The position numbers were made by a program, and so were the translations under genes. 64,000 nt of DNA, taken from assembly GCA_030919125.1 (NCBI GenBank), contig CP121470.1, forward strand, positions 1,364,001 to 1,428,000. The letters run 5' to 3'. Below are positions 27,137-36,259 of this stretch, piece after piece (the first letter of the stretch is position 1; the number at the start of each line of letters is the position of its first letter). Source of the stretch: Methanoregula sp. SKADARSKE-2. GTDB lineage: Archaea; Halobacteriota; Methanomicrobia; Methanomicrobiales; Methanospirillaceae. The notes under the pieces were generated by a model, which was not told the origin of the DNA, did no database searches, and worked only from the letters and a program-made list of their open reading frames with translations.

Positions 27137-27802
27137 ATGCAACTTACTTGGCTCGGCCATGCGTGTCTCCTCCTCACCGGTTCAAAAAGGGTCCTGATCG
27201 ATCCCTTCATAAAAGACGGGTGTCTTGGCAGAACCCTTCCGGATCTTGTCGCGATCACCCACGGCCACGATGACCACATGGCTGAGGCAGTGGCGCTTGG
27301 CAAAAAGACGATCGCGATCCCCGAGATCGCCCGGTACCTTGCGGCCCACGGGGTCCCTGCAGAGAGCATGAATATCGGCGGGACTTATACTTTCGATGGG
27401 GTGAGTTTCACCATGACCCCTGCGATGCACTCCGCATCGATCGAGGAAGGTGGCCTCGGCTGCGGGGGAGGAGCAGCGGCCGGTTTTGTGATCGGCATGG
27501 ATGGCGTCAGGGTCTACCATGCCGGGGATACCGGCCTCTTCTCGGACATGAAGCTCATCGGCGAACTGTATCGCCCGGATGTTGCGCTCCTCCCGATTGG
27601 CGGCAGGTACACGATGGGGGTCACCGAGGCGATGATGGCGGCAAATTTCATCGGCGCAAAGACGGTGATCCCGATCCACTACAACACCTGGCCGAAGATC
27701 TCCGCAGATGCGGACCTGTTCAAAACGTCCATCGAGAGGACTACCGATATGAAGGTGAAGATCCTGATCCCGGGCGAGACGATCGAGCTGTCGGCCTCGT
27801 AA
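27137..27802 (+). CDS. UPF0173 metal-dependent hydrolase
   Basis: A 221-residue metallo-beta-lactamase-fold hydrolase. The HxHxDH motif is seen as HGHDDH at residues 48-53, with further ligands in AMHSAS, VYHAGDTGLF and IPIHYNTWP. The family is widespread (YtkL-like) with no firm substrate. Length is typical (220-230). A TATA-like ATATATGC lies immediately before the ATG (CATATATGCAACTT), so the leader is unclear. Confidence 0.88.
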   Translation: MQLTWLGHACLLLTGSKRVLIDPFIKDGCLGRTLPDLVAITHGHDDHMAEAVALGKKTIAIPEIARYLAAHGVPAESMNIGGTYTFDGVSFTMTPAMHSASIEEGGLGCGGGAAAGFVIGMDGVRVYHAGDTGLFSDMKLIGELYRPDVALLPIGGRYTMGVTEAMMAANFIGAKTVIPIHYNTWPKISADADLFKTSIERTTDMKVKILIPGETIELSAS

Positions 27803-28456
27803 TTTTCCTGATGATTTCGGCTGCCGCAAAAATTTTTGCCGGAGAGACCCTGCCGACATTTTTGCACCATATCCCCGTGCTTCTCCCTTCATCCGCCTCG
27901 GACCGGTCTTCGGGCCGGATCGGACCATTTCCCTAAAGCGAAAATTTCGGAGACCTGCTATCTCCGGCACTGGACCGGGATCCGATTATTTTTATCGATC
28001 TAAAACTGTGCATCAGGATTGTCCTTTCCGGCTCCCTCTGTTACCGGGGGAAGAGACCCTGCCGCTGAAGATCGGAACTGCATCTTGCCTCTTCTGGGTC
28101 TTGCAGGCTGCACCTCCTGCGGGGCTGCAGATCCGCCCTCATCGTTCTTCGGACGCTGGCATGCGTGCTAATGTAATTACCACCCTCTGGCAGCAGCTGA
28201 AGCTAACCCTGATCCTGAAAAGAGACCCGGCAGGCAGGGGTTGATCCCTTCAACTGAAAACCGCCGGATGGACGCGGAAAAGATGGGAAGGAACAGCGCT
28301 GACCTGCCATGGCTCTCCTGGCAAACGTGCGTCTCTTTGGATACGGCAGCATCTCCCGGTAACACCGCACGTTCCTGCTGGTACGAGCCAGGACCAGGTG
28401 GTTTTTCTGCCGTTCCCTGGGAGATCGGGTCTTCTGTTCACGAAGCGGGTTTACTC
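27803..28456 (+). other. 654-bp intergenic, no gene recognised
   Basis: The T-rich CAAAAATTTTTG palindrome (27826-27837) just after the hydrolase may end its transcript. Short repeats of GAGACCC(T/G)GCCG-like sequence occur near 27844, 28054 and 28223. Frames here have no recognisable motif. Confidence 0.45.
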
Positions 28457-29854
28457 TCAGGGTCGTGCAGACGCCCCGGTTGGAGGAGCCTGAGCGCACC
28501 GGACGAGAGAGAAGACGATCCCGACAAGACAGAGGAGGGCAAAGATTCCAAACCCGGCCATCACGCTTGTCAGGAGCTGCCCGTGCTCGGATGCGGTGAT
28601 CTCGATTCTTCCGATACAGATCGCGATGATCATCGTTGCTATCCCCATCGAGAGCATCTGGCCGATGAGCCACATCGTTCCGAGGGTCCCGGATGCCACG
28701 CCGAGCGATTTTTTGGGTACGGAACTCATGACCGCGTTGGTATTCGGCGATGAGAAGAATCCAAAGCCAATCCCGATGACCGCAAGGATCGCCATGGTAT
28801 GCAGGACCGGTGTCGTATCGCTGATAAACGCAAGAGCGATCAGGCCGGCTGCGGTCAGGGCCATGCCCGCCGAGGCAATCCGGCCCGGGGGAATACGATC
28901 GGAGAGCCGCCCGGCAAATGGCGAGAGGAGTGCCTGCATGACCGGCTGGATCACCAGGATCGCGCCTGCATGCCCGGGATCGAAACCCCGGACGTACTGG
29001 AGATAGAGGCTCATGAAGAAGGTGATGGAGAAGGTGGCACTGTAGTTGATCAGCGCAGCGAGATTGGAGAACGCGAATGGACGGTTCTTCGTCCAGAGGG
29101 CAATATCCATGAGGGGGGAACTGAGCCGGAGTTCCCGGGCGACGAATACGAGCAGCATCACCGCCCCGGCGACCAGGAGAATTATTCCCTCCCGTGCCGG
29201 CAGCAGGGAGAACCCGTACATCACGAAGCCCAGCGTCAGGCAGTACTCGATCGCCCCTCCGAGATCGAAAGTTTCCCCCTTCGACCCCGCCCATTCCCCT
29301 TTGAGGTACAGGGTGATGAGTATCAGGGAGAATATCCCAATCGGTACATTGATGAGAAAGATGCTGCGCCATCCGAAGTGCTGGGTCAGGAACCCGCCGA
29401 TAAATGGTCAGAGGGAGAGACCGGTGTAGACCGCAGTGGTATAGATCCCAAGAGCCTTCCCCCGCCCGGTAACCGGGCTGACCTCCGTCAGGATTGCAAC
29501 GGACGTCCCAAAGATCAGCGCCGCACCCGATCCCTGAACCAGCCGGAGGAGGATGACCATCGGGGACGATACCGAGAATAGCATGGCAGACGAGGCGATG
29601 AGAAAGAGCGCAAGCCCGGTGGCGAAGATCTTCTTCCGGCCATACATGTCGGCAATCCTCCCGAACGGAACAAGGAGTATTCCTGCGGCAAGCAGGTACG
29701 CGGTGGAGACCCAGGAGAGGGAGATCGCATCCATCGAGAACTCCGAGCCGATGGTTGGGAGGGCGATGTTGACCGCAGAGAGGTCAAACGGGGTGATAAA
29801 ACCCGCAAGAACCGCGATAAAAAGGGCTGTCCTTTGGAGATCGGTTTCCGGCAT
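28457..29854 (-). pseudogene. MFS multidrug transporter (DHA2 type) with one internal stop
   Basis: The continuous frame would encode about 465 residues with 14 predicted helices: FIAVLAGFITPFDLSAVNIA (helix 1), VPFGRIADMYGRKKIFATGL (the A-loop motif), SGAALIFGTSVAILTEVSP (helix 5, antiporter-type motif region), SITFFMSLYLQYVRG, and a tail ending PTGASARP. One TGA at 29408-29410 interrupts it after YTTAVYTGLSL and before PFIGGFLTQHFGWRSIFLIN. A GGA (Gly) codon is expected there, so one base change explains the stop. Everything else is intact; the product would be a proton-coupled drug or solute exporter. Confidence 0.85.
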
Positions 29855-29997
29855 GTCTGGTACCCTGATTAGCCGGATTCTTTATTAAAGAAACGGGAAC
29901 GGGATTGGAGGGGAAATTACCGGAACAGGGGGGAGAACAAAAATTTTTGACAGTCCGGAATGACGAAAAAGGAGAACAGTGGGGCGAGGGGGATCTT

Positions 29998-30135
29998 TCA
30001 GGAGCGCGCTTTTCTCTTCTTTATCCAGAAAATCCGGGAGAGTTCTTCCCGTTCGAGTTCATCCCTGCGCAGGACAATTTCATTCCGGACTGCCAGGAGC
30101 TCGGCCCGGGTGGCGTTGACGATTCCGGCCATCAT
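29998..30135 (-). CDS. 45-codon frame after the atpC relic
   Basis: MMAGIVNATRAELLAVRNEI, continuing with VLRRDELEREELSRIFWIKK and stopping at KARS. Its ATG overlaps the end of the atpC relic as ATGA, as in operons. The charged helical pattern resembles the start of ATP-synthase stalk subunits, but it is too short and I cannot assign it; it is probably a fragment. Confidence 0.35.
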   Translation of the reverse strand: MMAGIVNATRAELLAVRNEIVLRRDELEREELSRIFWIKKRKARS

Positions 30136-30841
30136 GTCACCAGGTACCGCCGGATCTCTTCCCGGGGAATTTTATCCTCGATCCCCCGTGCGATCGTCCG
30201 GATGTTTCCAACCTCGGTCTTTTTGCGTTCGAGGTACAGGATAACGGGCAGGACTGAGAACGGGTGCCGTTTTGTCACTGCCTCCAGGTGTTCAAGCCGG
30301 ATCCTTGTTACTGTCATCTCGATCTCATGGACGGGACGTCTTCTCCCGATCCTTCTTCATCCGAGAACTCCCGGTAGACCTCGATAAGAAGGGGATGAAG
30401 GTTGGTCCTGGTGAAAGCTCCGAGAAACGCCTCCCGATTCTGTATCCGGTAAATATCCAGCAGGCTCTTCACCGGAACGGATCCTCCTTTTATAAGGTGG
30501 TCCCGGATATCGTTCGACTCATTCCCGGCCCGGAGCCTGAGGAGATTCCTGAAATTGTTCAGGTCGATCTCGAGCAGAAGATTGTTCAGGAAGAGATCTG
30601 CCCCGGGAAGACCGGTCCGGCAGTTCCGGATGAGTTCGGTATAATATTCCTGGTAGAGCCGGGTCTCAAGCCGCGAAAAGAGGCAGCTGGGGGATTTTTG
30701 TTCGCATTCCCGTATGAGTACCGAATGCAGGGCCCAGTTTTCCAGCCGTTCGATGACATCCTCAAAAGATTTTGCGTCGAGAAGGACCGATCGTTTTGGT
30801 CTTCCTGCTCCGTTTTGGTATCCCCACCTCCTCGCTTCCCG
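30132..30841 (-). pseudogene. A-type ATP synthase subunit C relic
   Basis: Subunit C (the V-ATPase subunit d type) links the rotor to the stalk. The 3' two thirds are recognisable: SFEDVIERLENWALHSVLIR, RLYQEYYTELIRNC, NNLLLEIDLNNFRNLLRLR, and after a frameshift near 30325 (around the TCCATGAGATCGAGATGAC stretch) the C terminus RHPFSVLPVILYLERKKTEV, ending IPREEIRRYLV. No start codon is present; a TGA at 30842-30844 closes the frame upstream. No other ATP synthase subunit is nearby apart from the 45-codon frame at 29998-30135, so this is an orphan remnant. Confidence 0.7.
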
Positions 30842-31021
30842 TCACGATCCGATCCTCCTGCGTACAGGATTACCGGGGATCCCTAAAAAAACCCTCATCT
30901 TGTTTGGCAGGATCGCATCTTCACCGGTACTGATGGGATCCCGGTCCAGATGGTGCTACGGAGCCAGAGCGGATGATAGGAGCTGGGGAAAAAAGATGGT
31001 GAGGAGGAGGATCCTTCTCCT

Positions 31022-31288
31022 TCAACCCGCTCTCTGCTGAAGGAGGATGCGGCCTTTTGAGGTGAGCCGGAGGATGAGTTCGTTTGTCGGTTTTCCCCCG
31101 TCAAGATAGCACTGGAGGAGGAGCTCGTGGATGCTGTTCCTGATGATCCTTTCGGTGTGGCCGTGTAACAAGCGGGAGACGACGTGCCGGATGGAACAGC
31201 CGGGTTTTTCTGCAACGGTTCTGAGAATATCGACATGAGTTATGTCAGGAACGAAGTTCCGAGGGGTTTCGTAAAAGATTGCTTCCAT
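31022..31288 (-). CDS. winged-helix-type small regulator
   Basis: An 88-residue protein (MEAIFYETPRNFVPDITHVD...). The pattern THVDILRTVAEKPGCSIRHV followed by HTERIIRNSIHELLLQ and a beta-wing (LILRLTSKGRILLQQRAG) fits a winged helix-turn-helix DNA-binding domain. The ligand and target are unknown. The longer frame to 31336 lacks a better start. A long imperfect inverted repeat lies upstream (31363-31450), possibly its own control region. Confidence 0.65.
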   Translation of the reverse strand: MEAIFYETPRNFVPDITHVDILRTVAEKPGCSIRHVVSRLLHGHTERIIRNSIHELLLQCYLDGGKPTNELILRLTSKGRILLQQRAG

Positions 31289-31362
31289 AGTCCGTCCTGG
31301 TGATTTTGGGAGGAGGTGAGAAGACCGCTCTCTCACGGCGGGGAGGTCCGGTTCAATCTCAT

Positions 31363-31450
31363 CTCTTTTTAGATCTTCACCGGGTCAATAGATACGGTCA
31401 TTATTAAAAAACCTATGGGTCAAAATCCGGTGAAGGAGATAAAAAAAGAG
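31363..31450. repeat. 88-bp imperfect inverted repeat
   Basis: CTCTTTTTAGATCTTCACCG at the left pairs with GGTGAAGGAGATAAAAAAAG at the right, around a loop of about 43 bases. It could form a transcribed hairpin, be an operator or be a small mobile remnant. Confidence 0.5.
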
Positions 31451-31779
31451 CGGAGTTAACATTTTAATCCGCACGGGAAGAGGACCAAGGCATTCTGCCG
31501 GGGGTTGCGATCCAGCGGGAGTTGATACTATCCGTCTTTTTCCGGGAATGTGCTTGATGTGGTGAGCATGTGCTCCGGTCACGGGTATCTTGTCGTCGAA
31601 ACCGCTATACAATGTTCCCAGTAATCCCCGGTCGATTCGGACGCCGCGGAATCAGAAGCTTCCGTGATTACCCATTCCTGGAATGCGAGGAACGGTTCGA
31701 ATATCCTGCGGTACTCGTTTTTGTCTGGTTGCTTCCCTCCCCATCCAACATTGTCGCAACCAGAAATGACTTGTGTACA

Positions 31780-32150
31780 TCGATCCCCAGTACTTCTCTA
31801 AATTTTCCTCCCTGCAATTTGATTGGTCATCAATCAACTCAAACTTCGGAAAACCGCCACAGAAGTGATGGGCCTTGAGTTTTTTCTTGATCCCCTCCCA
31901 GACAAAGATGCGGAAGCGATCGAATCGGAACAAATTATCATCGATGGTTCCCGGCCCTCGTTGGATACGGGCGAAGTAATTCCCTTCCAGGGCCACCTAG
32001 ATATTCTTGAGAAGAAACGAGATAATTGTCAAGAGGTACCTTAGCACAACGTTCCCGGATGAGGTATTAGCTTTCACAATATTCCGCATACGGTACGAGG
32101 ACTCGATCGCGACTTCGAAGGTACTCAACGTTCGATACGCCTTTTTTCGT
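31780..32150 (-). pseudogene. ISH3/IS4-like transposase, C-terminal relic 1
   Basis: Minus-strand reading: KAYRTLSTFEVAIESSYRMR, NTSSGNVVLRYLLTIISFLL, KNI, then an in-frame TAG (expected Trp), then VALEGNYFARIQRG and LFRFDRFRIFVWEGIKKKLK. The RYLL...FLLKNIW pattern and the preceding Y-x-x-R block are typical of the C-terminal part of ISH3/IS4-group DDE transposases. The 5' part is lost. A related relic lies at 44515-44760. Confidence 0.6.
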
Positions 32151-32158
32151 GAGGAAAA

Positions 32159-32824
32159 TTATTCGAGCCAGCTCGTCACATCTTCAACGGGCGGACGAAC
32201 CGATGGTGGCAGTTCATCTGAGGGGTAACCGATCGCACAGCCCATCAGCTCCCACTCATTCGGTCTGATCCCCAGAATGTCACAGAACTCCGGGACGGAC
32301 GAGAGCCGGGAGGTTATTGAGACGATCTGGAACCCGAGACTGAGAGCCGTTGCCTTGAGCCACATATTTTCTAGACAATGGGCAAGTGACTGCAACTCAA
32401 CCGGGGGAAATCCTTTCCTCTCTGCGACAACGATGTAATAGGGTGCGGTCCCGATTCCCGGTACCTTTCCCATCTTCCGGATCGCAGAGAGACGCTGGAG
32501 AAAGGAGACGGCACCTCTCTTCAGTTCGGGGTTCTCTTCCATCGCTTTTAGGAGAGTCCTCTCCATCGTTTCGACCTCCCCCCTCACGAGAGGTAGTGAA
32601 GCCTTCAGGCTCTCTGAACCGTTTTTCAGCACGAAAAACCGCCGGAAATAATCGGTGGAACTTCCCACTGCTGCTGCCGCATACGGGGCAAGGAGACCAG
32701 CATACAGGATCCTGTCGATGGCGTCCACTGGCGGAACTTCGGGAGTAAACATCCGGTAGGAACGGCGCTCTGCAAGGATCTGGTCAAGGAAGAAATTTTT
32801 CTGTTCGAAAGGTTCGGCGCACAT
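32159..32824 (-). CDS. nitroreductase-family protein
   Basis: 221 residues. LDQILAERRSYRMFTPEVPP gives the family FMN-binding start (ERRSYR), followed by YAGLLAPYAAAAVGSSTDYF, a helical insert (about residues 90-135) and the C-terminal half with LENMWLKATALSLGFQIV and LGIRPNEWELMGCAIGYPSD, typical of nitroreductases. It is divergent from the gene at 3385. The substrate is unknown; the helical insert and poor conservation elsewhere suggest a specialised subgroup. Confidence 0.82.
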   Translation of the reverse strand: MCAEPFEQKNFFLDQILAERRSYRMFTPEVPPVDAIDRILYAGLLAPYAAAAVGSSTDYFRRFFVLKNGSESLKASLPLVRGEVETMERTLLKAMEENPELKRGAVSFLQRLSAIRKMGKVPGIGTAPYYIVVAERKGFPPVELQSLAHCLENMWLKATALSLGFQIVSITSRLSSVPEFCDILGIRPNEWELMGCAIGYPSDELPPSVRPPVEDVTSWLE

Positions 32825-33223
32825 ACGTGATCCCTGGCAAGTATTGGCCGGGGCCCTTCATCAAGGTTCGGAAAAAGCGGAATAACGATAGAGGAAAAGT
32901 CTTTAAAGATCCCAGAATGAATCGGTGCGAACAGAAATTCTCTCCAAAAAAGCGAACCTCCAATGAGAACCTGGGGAATCCGGCGAGTGCCGCCGATCCT
33001 TCTTCTCCGGCAATCTCTCGTGCGTAACGCCAAAACTGCGGTTCGAATGCCCCGTTCTCCTTTTTCGAGAGAAGCGGGTAGGGCGTTCCTGGATTCGCAA
33101 GCCTCCTGGAGAGCCGGGGCATGACGCCCCCGTCCCCCCGGGTTTCACCGCCGGTTGAGCTCTCCCTTTTAAAACTGCATGAACTTCTTCCGGGAGAAGC
33201 GATTTCCGAACACCTTTCCGGAG
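32825..33223 (-). other. 399-bp intergenic, no gene recognised
   Basis: Short frames on both strands have no motif and arginine/proline-rich compositions typical of non-coding GC-rich DNA. The region separates the nitroreductase promoter from the end of surE. Confidence 0.5.
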
Positions 33224-34012
33224 TTACCTGCAGAATATCGCCCTTGTCTCCCCGTCCGCCTCATGGGCCGTGCAGTCGAGCGTGATGGGAGTTATCGAGA
33301 TATTCCCTTTCCGGATGGAGTGAACATCGGTCCCTTCTTCCGCATCGTCAATGAGCGGTCCGTTGATCCAGAAGTACGGGCGTCCCCGCGGATCCACCCG
33401 CTTCTCGACACCGGTATGGAAGAGCTTGCGCGCAAGTCTCGTCACCTCATACCCCCCTTTGACAACCGAGGGAATATTGACATTGATGACATCCGCGTGG
33501 GGGCAGATGCCGTGATCGAGCACCCGGGAGACGATGTCCCGCACGATCCCCTTTGCCTCATCGAAACTCTGGAGGTTTGTGCTCGGGTCATCGAATTTGT
33601 CTCCCTGGTCTTCTACCTGAAGCGAGAAGGCGATCCCTTTTGCGGCCTGGTTGGAGGCTTCGAGCGCGGCGCCGACCGTCCCCGAGGTCATGATCGATTC
33701 ATAGGAGAGATTCTCGCCAATGTTGATCCCGCTGACCACGAGATCGGGCTTTACGTTCAGGGCATACAGCGCAATGATGACCGCATCGGTTGGTTTCCCG
33801 GCAACAGACCAGGCCGAATGGCCGTTCAGCTTGACCTTATTCACCCGCAGGGGTTCGAAGATAGAGATCGACCTGCCGACCGCACTCTGCTGGGTTGCCG
33901 GCGCCACGACCGTCACATCCGCGATCGGTGCAATCGCCTCGTATGCAGCCCAGAGCCCGATCGAGCTCACGCCGTCGTCATTTGTCAGGAGGACCGATGG
34001 TTTCATGTCCAT
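33224..34012 (-). CDS. surE: 5'/3'-nucleotidase SurE
   Basis: SurE is a divalent-metal nucleoside monophosphatase. The metal-binding NDDGV (residues 11-15) and the motif VVSGINIGENLSYESIMTSG (about residues 90-109) with TVGAALEAS are diagnostic. 262 residues matches archaeal members. Start ATG at 34012 or 34006 (MKPSVLLTNDDG). It is divergently transcribed from mfnD, with a 74-bp shared promoter region. Confidence 0.95.
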   Translation of the reverse strand: MDMKPSVLLTNDDGVSSIGLWAAYEAIAPIADVTVVAPATQQSAVGRSISIFEPLRVNKVKLNGHSAWSVAGKPTDAVIIALYALNVKPDLVVSGINIGENLSYESIMTSGTVGAALEASNQAAKGIAFSLQVEDQGDKFDDPSTNLQSFDEAKGIVRDIVSRVLDHGICPHADVINVNIPSVVKGGYEVTRLARKLFHTGVEKRVDPRGRPYFWINGPLIDDAEEGTDVHSIRKGNISITPITLDCTAHEADGETRAIFCR

Positions 34013-34086
34013 TCTCTATTGCCCTTGCCGCTCAAATACCCAACGATCGGATAAGGTATTTTTCTCATGGGTCCGATAGACTAGGG

Positions 34087-34974
34087 ATGAAAGTCCTTCT
34101 CGCGGAATATACCACTGCTCACGATCCGGTGCTCGCCCACGAAGGTAGGGCAATGCTCGATGTCCTGAGTGCGAGTTTTTCACGGTGCGGTTATGAGGTC
34201 ATCGTCCCCGGGTCCGGGGATTTTGGTGAGGAGATCGAGCGGCTTGCACCGTCCTGCGATATGGGCCTTGTTATCGCTCCCGACCATCTCCTCTCGAGGT
34301 ACACGATTATCCTGGAGCAGCACACCCACAATATCGGTTGTGGTTTCATTCCTGCCGCCCTCTGCGCAAACAAGGTCCGGACCGGGAAGATCCTCCGGGC
34401 CCATGCCATCCCGGTCCCGGCTGCCTGCACCGGGGGAAGATGCGTGGTAAAACCGGTGAGCGGCTGTGGATCTGCTGGTGTAAGGCTATCAGAATCTGGG
34501 GCTGGTAAGGATGAATTTTCCCAGGAATTTATTGGAGGGGAGAACCTCTCGGTAAGTCTTGTGGGAAACCGGGTCGTCGGCGAGGTCTGCGAATATTATT
34601 CCGGGAAGCCCCCGCTCGTCCTTGCGGTAAACCGGCAGAAGATCGAGATTGGCAAAACCGGAGAATTCCGGTACCTTGGCGGGGAGACGCCTGTACATCC
34701 GGCGCGGGAAGAGGAGATTATCGGCACTGCCACAAAGGCTGCAACGGTCCTTGGCTGCCAGGGGTACTGTGGTGTTGACGTTGTCGTCGCGGACAGGATC
34801 TATGTTGTCGATGTCAACCCCCGGATAACCACGAGTATTGTCGGCATCGCAGCCTGCATGGAGGAGGAGATCGCAGAGATCCTGATCGCTGCCTCAAAGG
34901 GCGGCGGACCCGACCGGGTACATCTCAAAGGCGGTGTCAGCTTTGATACGCAGGGGAAGGTGATGAAGCTATGA
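34087..34974 (+). CDS. mfnD: tyramine--L-glutamate ligase
   Basis: An ATP-grasp enzyme that joins glutamate to tyramine in methanofuran biosynthesis. The 295-residue protein starts MKVLLAEYTTAHDPVL, includes EQHTHNIGCGF (substrate side), the ATP-grasp lysine strand RCVVKPVSGCGSAGVRLSE, and the metal-binding YVVDVNPRITTSIVGIA near residues 239-255. The start at 34087 gives the family N terminus; upstream in-frame sequence is antisense to surE. It overlaps mfnF by 4 bp, so the two are coupled. Confidence 0.88.
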   Translation: MKVLLAEYTTAHDPVLAHEGRAMLDVLSASFSRCGYEVIVPGSGDFGEEIERLAPSCDMGLVIAPDHLLSRYTIILEQHTHNIGCGFIPAALCANKVRTGKILRAHAIPVPAACTGGRCVVKPVSGCGSAGVRLSESGAGKDEFSQEFIGGENLSVSLVGNRVVGEVCEYYSGKPPLVLAVNRQKIEIGKTGEFRYLGGETPVHPAREEEIIGTATKAATVLGCQGYCGVDVVVADRIYVVDVNPRITTSIVGIAACMEEEIAEILIAASKGGGPDRVHLKGGVSFDTQGKVMKL

Positions 34975-35903
34975 TCGGGATCGATGTTGGCGGTGCGAAC
35001 CTCAAGGTTGTCGATGACGGGGGATCCCATATCCATTACTGCCCCCTCTGGGAAGGGGCGCCGGTAACGGAGATCCTGAAGAGGTTCAGGAAGGGAACCG
35101 CCGATCCTGCTGCTGTGGTGATGAGCGGGGAGCTTGCCGATTGTTTCCGGAACAAGAGGGAAGGAATCTCGTTCATCGTCGATGCGGTAAAAAGAGCGTT
35201 CCCGAAGGCGATCTTCTACGGGACCGATGGTGGGTTCCACACCGGGCCGGTCCCGGAGCTTGCGGCTGCCAACTGGCTCGCCTCGGCCGATTACTTCAGG
35301 ACCCGGTATCCCGATGCTCTCCTTCTCGATGTCGGGAGTACGACGGCAGACATCATCCCGCTCAACCATTTCGACGATCTTCGGGGGCACACCGATCTCA
35401 CCCGGCTCCAGAGCGGCTATCTCCTCTATACCGGGATGCTGCGCACGAATGTTGCGACACTGCTGCGCTCGGTCGAGATCGACGGCGTAAAAACCCCGGT
35501 CAGCACGGAATATTTTGCCACCAGTGCTGATGCCCACCTCGTCCTGGGTCATATCGCCCCCCCGCAGTACAGCTGCGATACGCCCGACAAGAAAGAGAAG
35601 ACGATCGAGGCATCGCTCCACCGGCTTGCCCGGGTGGTCTGTTCCGATCTCGAAGAGATCGGAAAACGCGGGGCCCTGCAGATCGCATCAGCGTTCTGGG
35701 CTGAGCAGCGAAGGAGGATCCTGACCGGGACTGCCATGGTGGCAACCGAATCCGGGGCATGTCGTGTAATTGTTGCCGGGATCGGCGCCCCGCTCTTTGC
35801 CCGGGAGCTGGGCGGGATCGATCTCTCCGAAGAGATGGGGGAGATCGCCGATGCCCTTCCCGCGTTTGCGGTGCGGGAGGTTGCGCTCCGGGGTTGTTAT
35901 TGA
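34971..35903 (+). CDS. mfnF: methanofuran biosynthesis condensing enzyme, ASKHA fold
   Basis: A 310-residue hydantoinase/oxoprolinase-type protein. Its N-terminal phosphate-binding strand MIGIDVGGANLKVV and the second phosphate motif LLDVGSTTADIIPLN (about residues 119-133) define the ASKHA fold. In methanogens this family member (MfnF) couples the furan diphosphate to glutamyl-tyramine in methanofuran assembly. Position directly after mfnD supports the assignment. A C-terminal glycine-rich IVAGIGAPLFARELGGID strand completes the fold. No lesion. Confidence 0.85.
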   Translation: MIGIDVGGANLKVVDDGGSHIHYCPLWEGAPVTEILKRFRKGTADPAAVVMSGELADCFRNKREGISFIVDAVKRAFPKAIFYGTDGGFHTGPVPELAAANWLASADYFRTRYPDALLLDVGSTTADIIPLNHFDDLRGHTDLTRLQSGYLLYTGMLRTNVATLLRSVEIDGVKTPVSTEYFATSADAHLVLGHIAPPQYSCDTPDKKEKTIEASLHRLARVVCSDLEEIGKRGALQIASAFWAEQRRRILTGTAMVATESGACRVIVAGIGAPLFARELGGIDLSEEMGEIADALPAFAVREVALRGCY

Positions 35904-35987
35904 GCGATGGTTGAGTGATTATCGCAAAAATTGTGCCCGACAAAAGCGGTGAATACTCAATGCCCGGTAGGAGAACTGAGAAAAAAT

Positions 35988-36060
35988 GAGGTTTTGGGTT
36001 GCGGCCACGGGCGCTTCATCACCCTCTCTTAAGGGGAGGGCGCGGCCCGGACAAAACCTC
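35988..36060 (+). ncRNA. candidate structured RNA
   Basis: A 73-nt segment that folds into one long stem: closing helix GAGGTTTTG (35988-35996) with CAAAACCTC (36052-36060), a middle helix CGGGCGC with GCGGCCCG (one bulge), and an inner helix CCCTCTC/GGGAGGG around TTAAG. An asymmetric 5' internal loop holds GGTTGCGGCCA. It lies after mfnF with no gene of its own. It could be a processed 3' end, an sRNA or a small palindromic mobile sequence. Confidence 0.45.
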
Positions 36061-36077
36061 TGCAGAGAACAAAAATT

Positions 36078-36094
36078 GGGGGGTCAAGCCCCCC
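36078..36094 (+). terminator. G/C hairpin
   Basis: GGGGGGTCAAGCCCCCC: a perfect 6-bp stem with a 5-base loop, downstream of the structured element. No T-run follows, so a terminator role is tentative. Confidence 0.35.
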
Positions 36095-36259
36095 TCGCAA
36101 ATTCCCCTGAGGGTGAAACTTCCCTAGTCTCACCAGAGCCGGAGGGTCAGAACCCGGAGTACCCACCCTGAGACCGTTCTTACCAGCCTCATCCTGATTG
36201 CGGGATCCCTTGCGGTCACCGCGATAGTGTAAATTATCGGAATCCCGTCCTTTCCCTTC

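Noticed and set aside
28203..29372. 389-codon minus-strand frame overlapping the MFS gene
   Set aside because: The other minus frame carries the transporter helices; this one is Arg/Pro/His-rich and has no family features.
29408..29410. Selenocysteine at the TGA in the MFS gene
   Set aside because: The position is a conserved Gly in a membrane transporter with no redox role; no SECIS-like hairpin was found after the stop.
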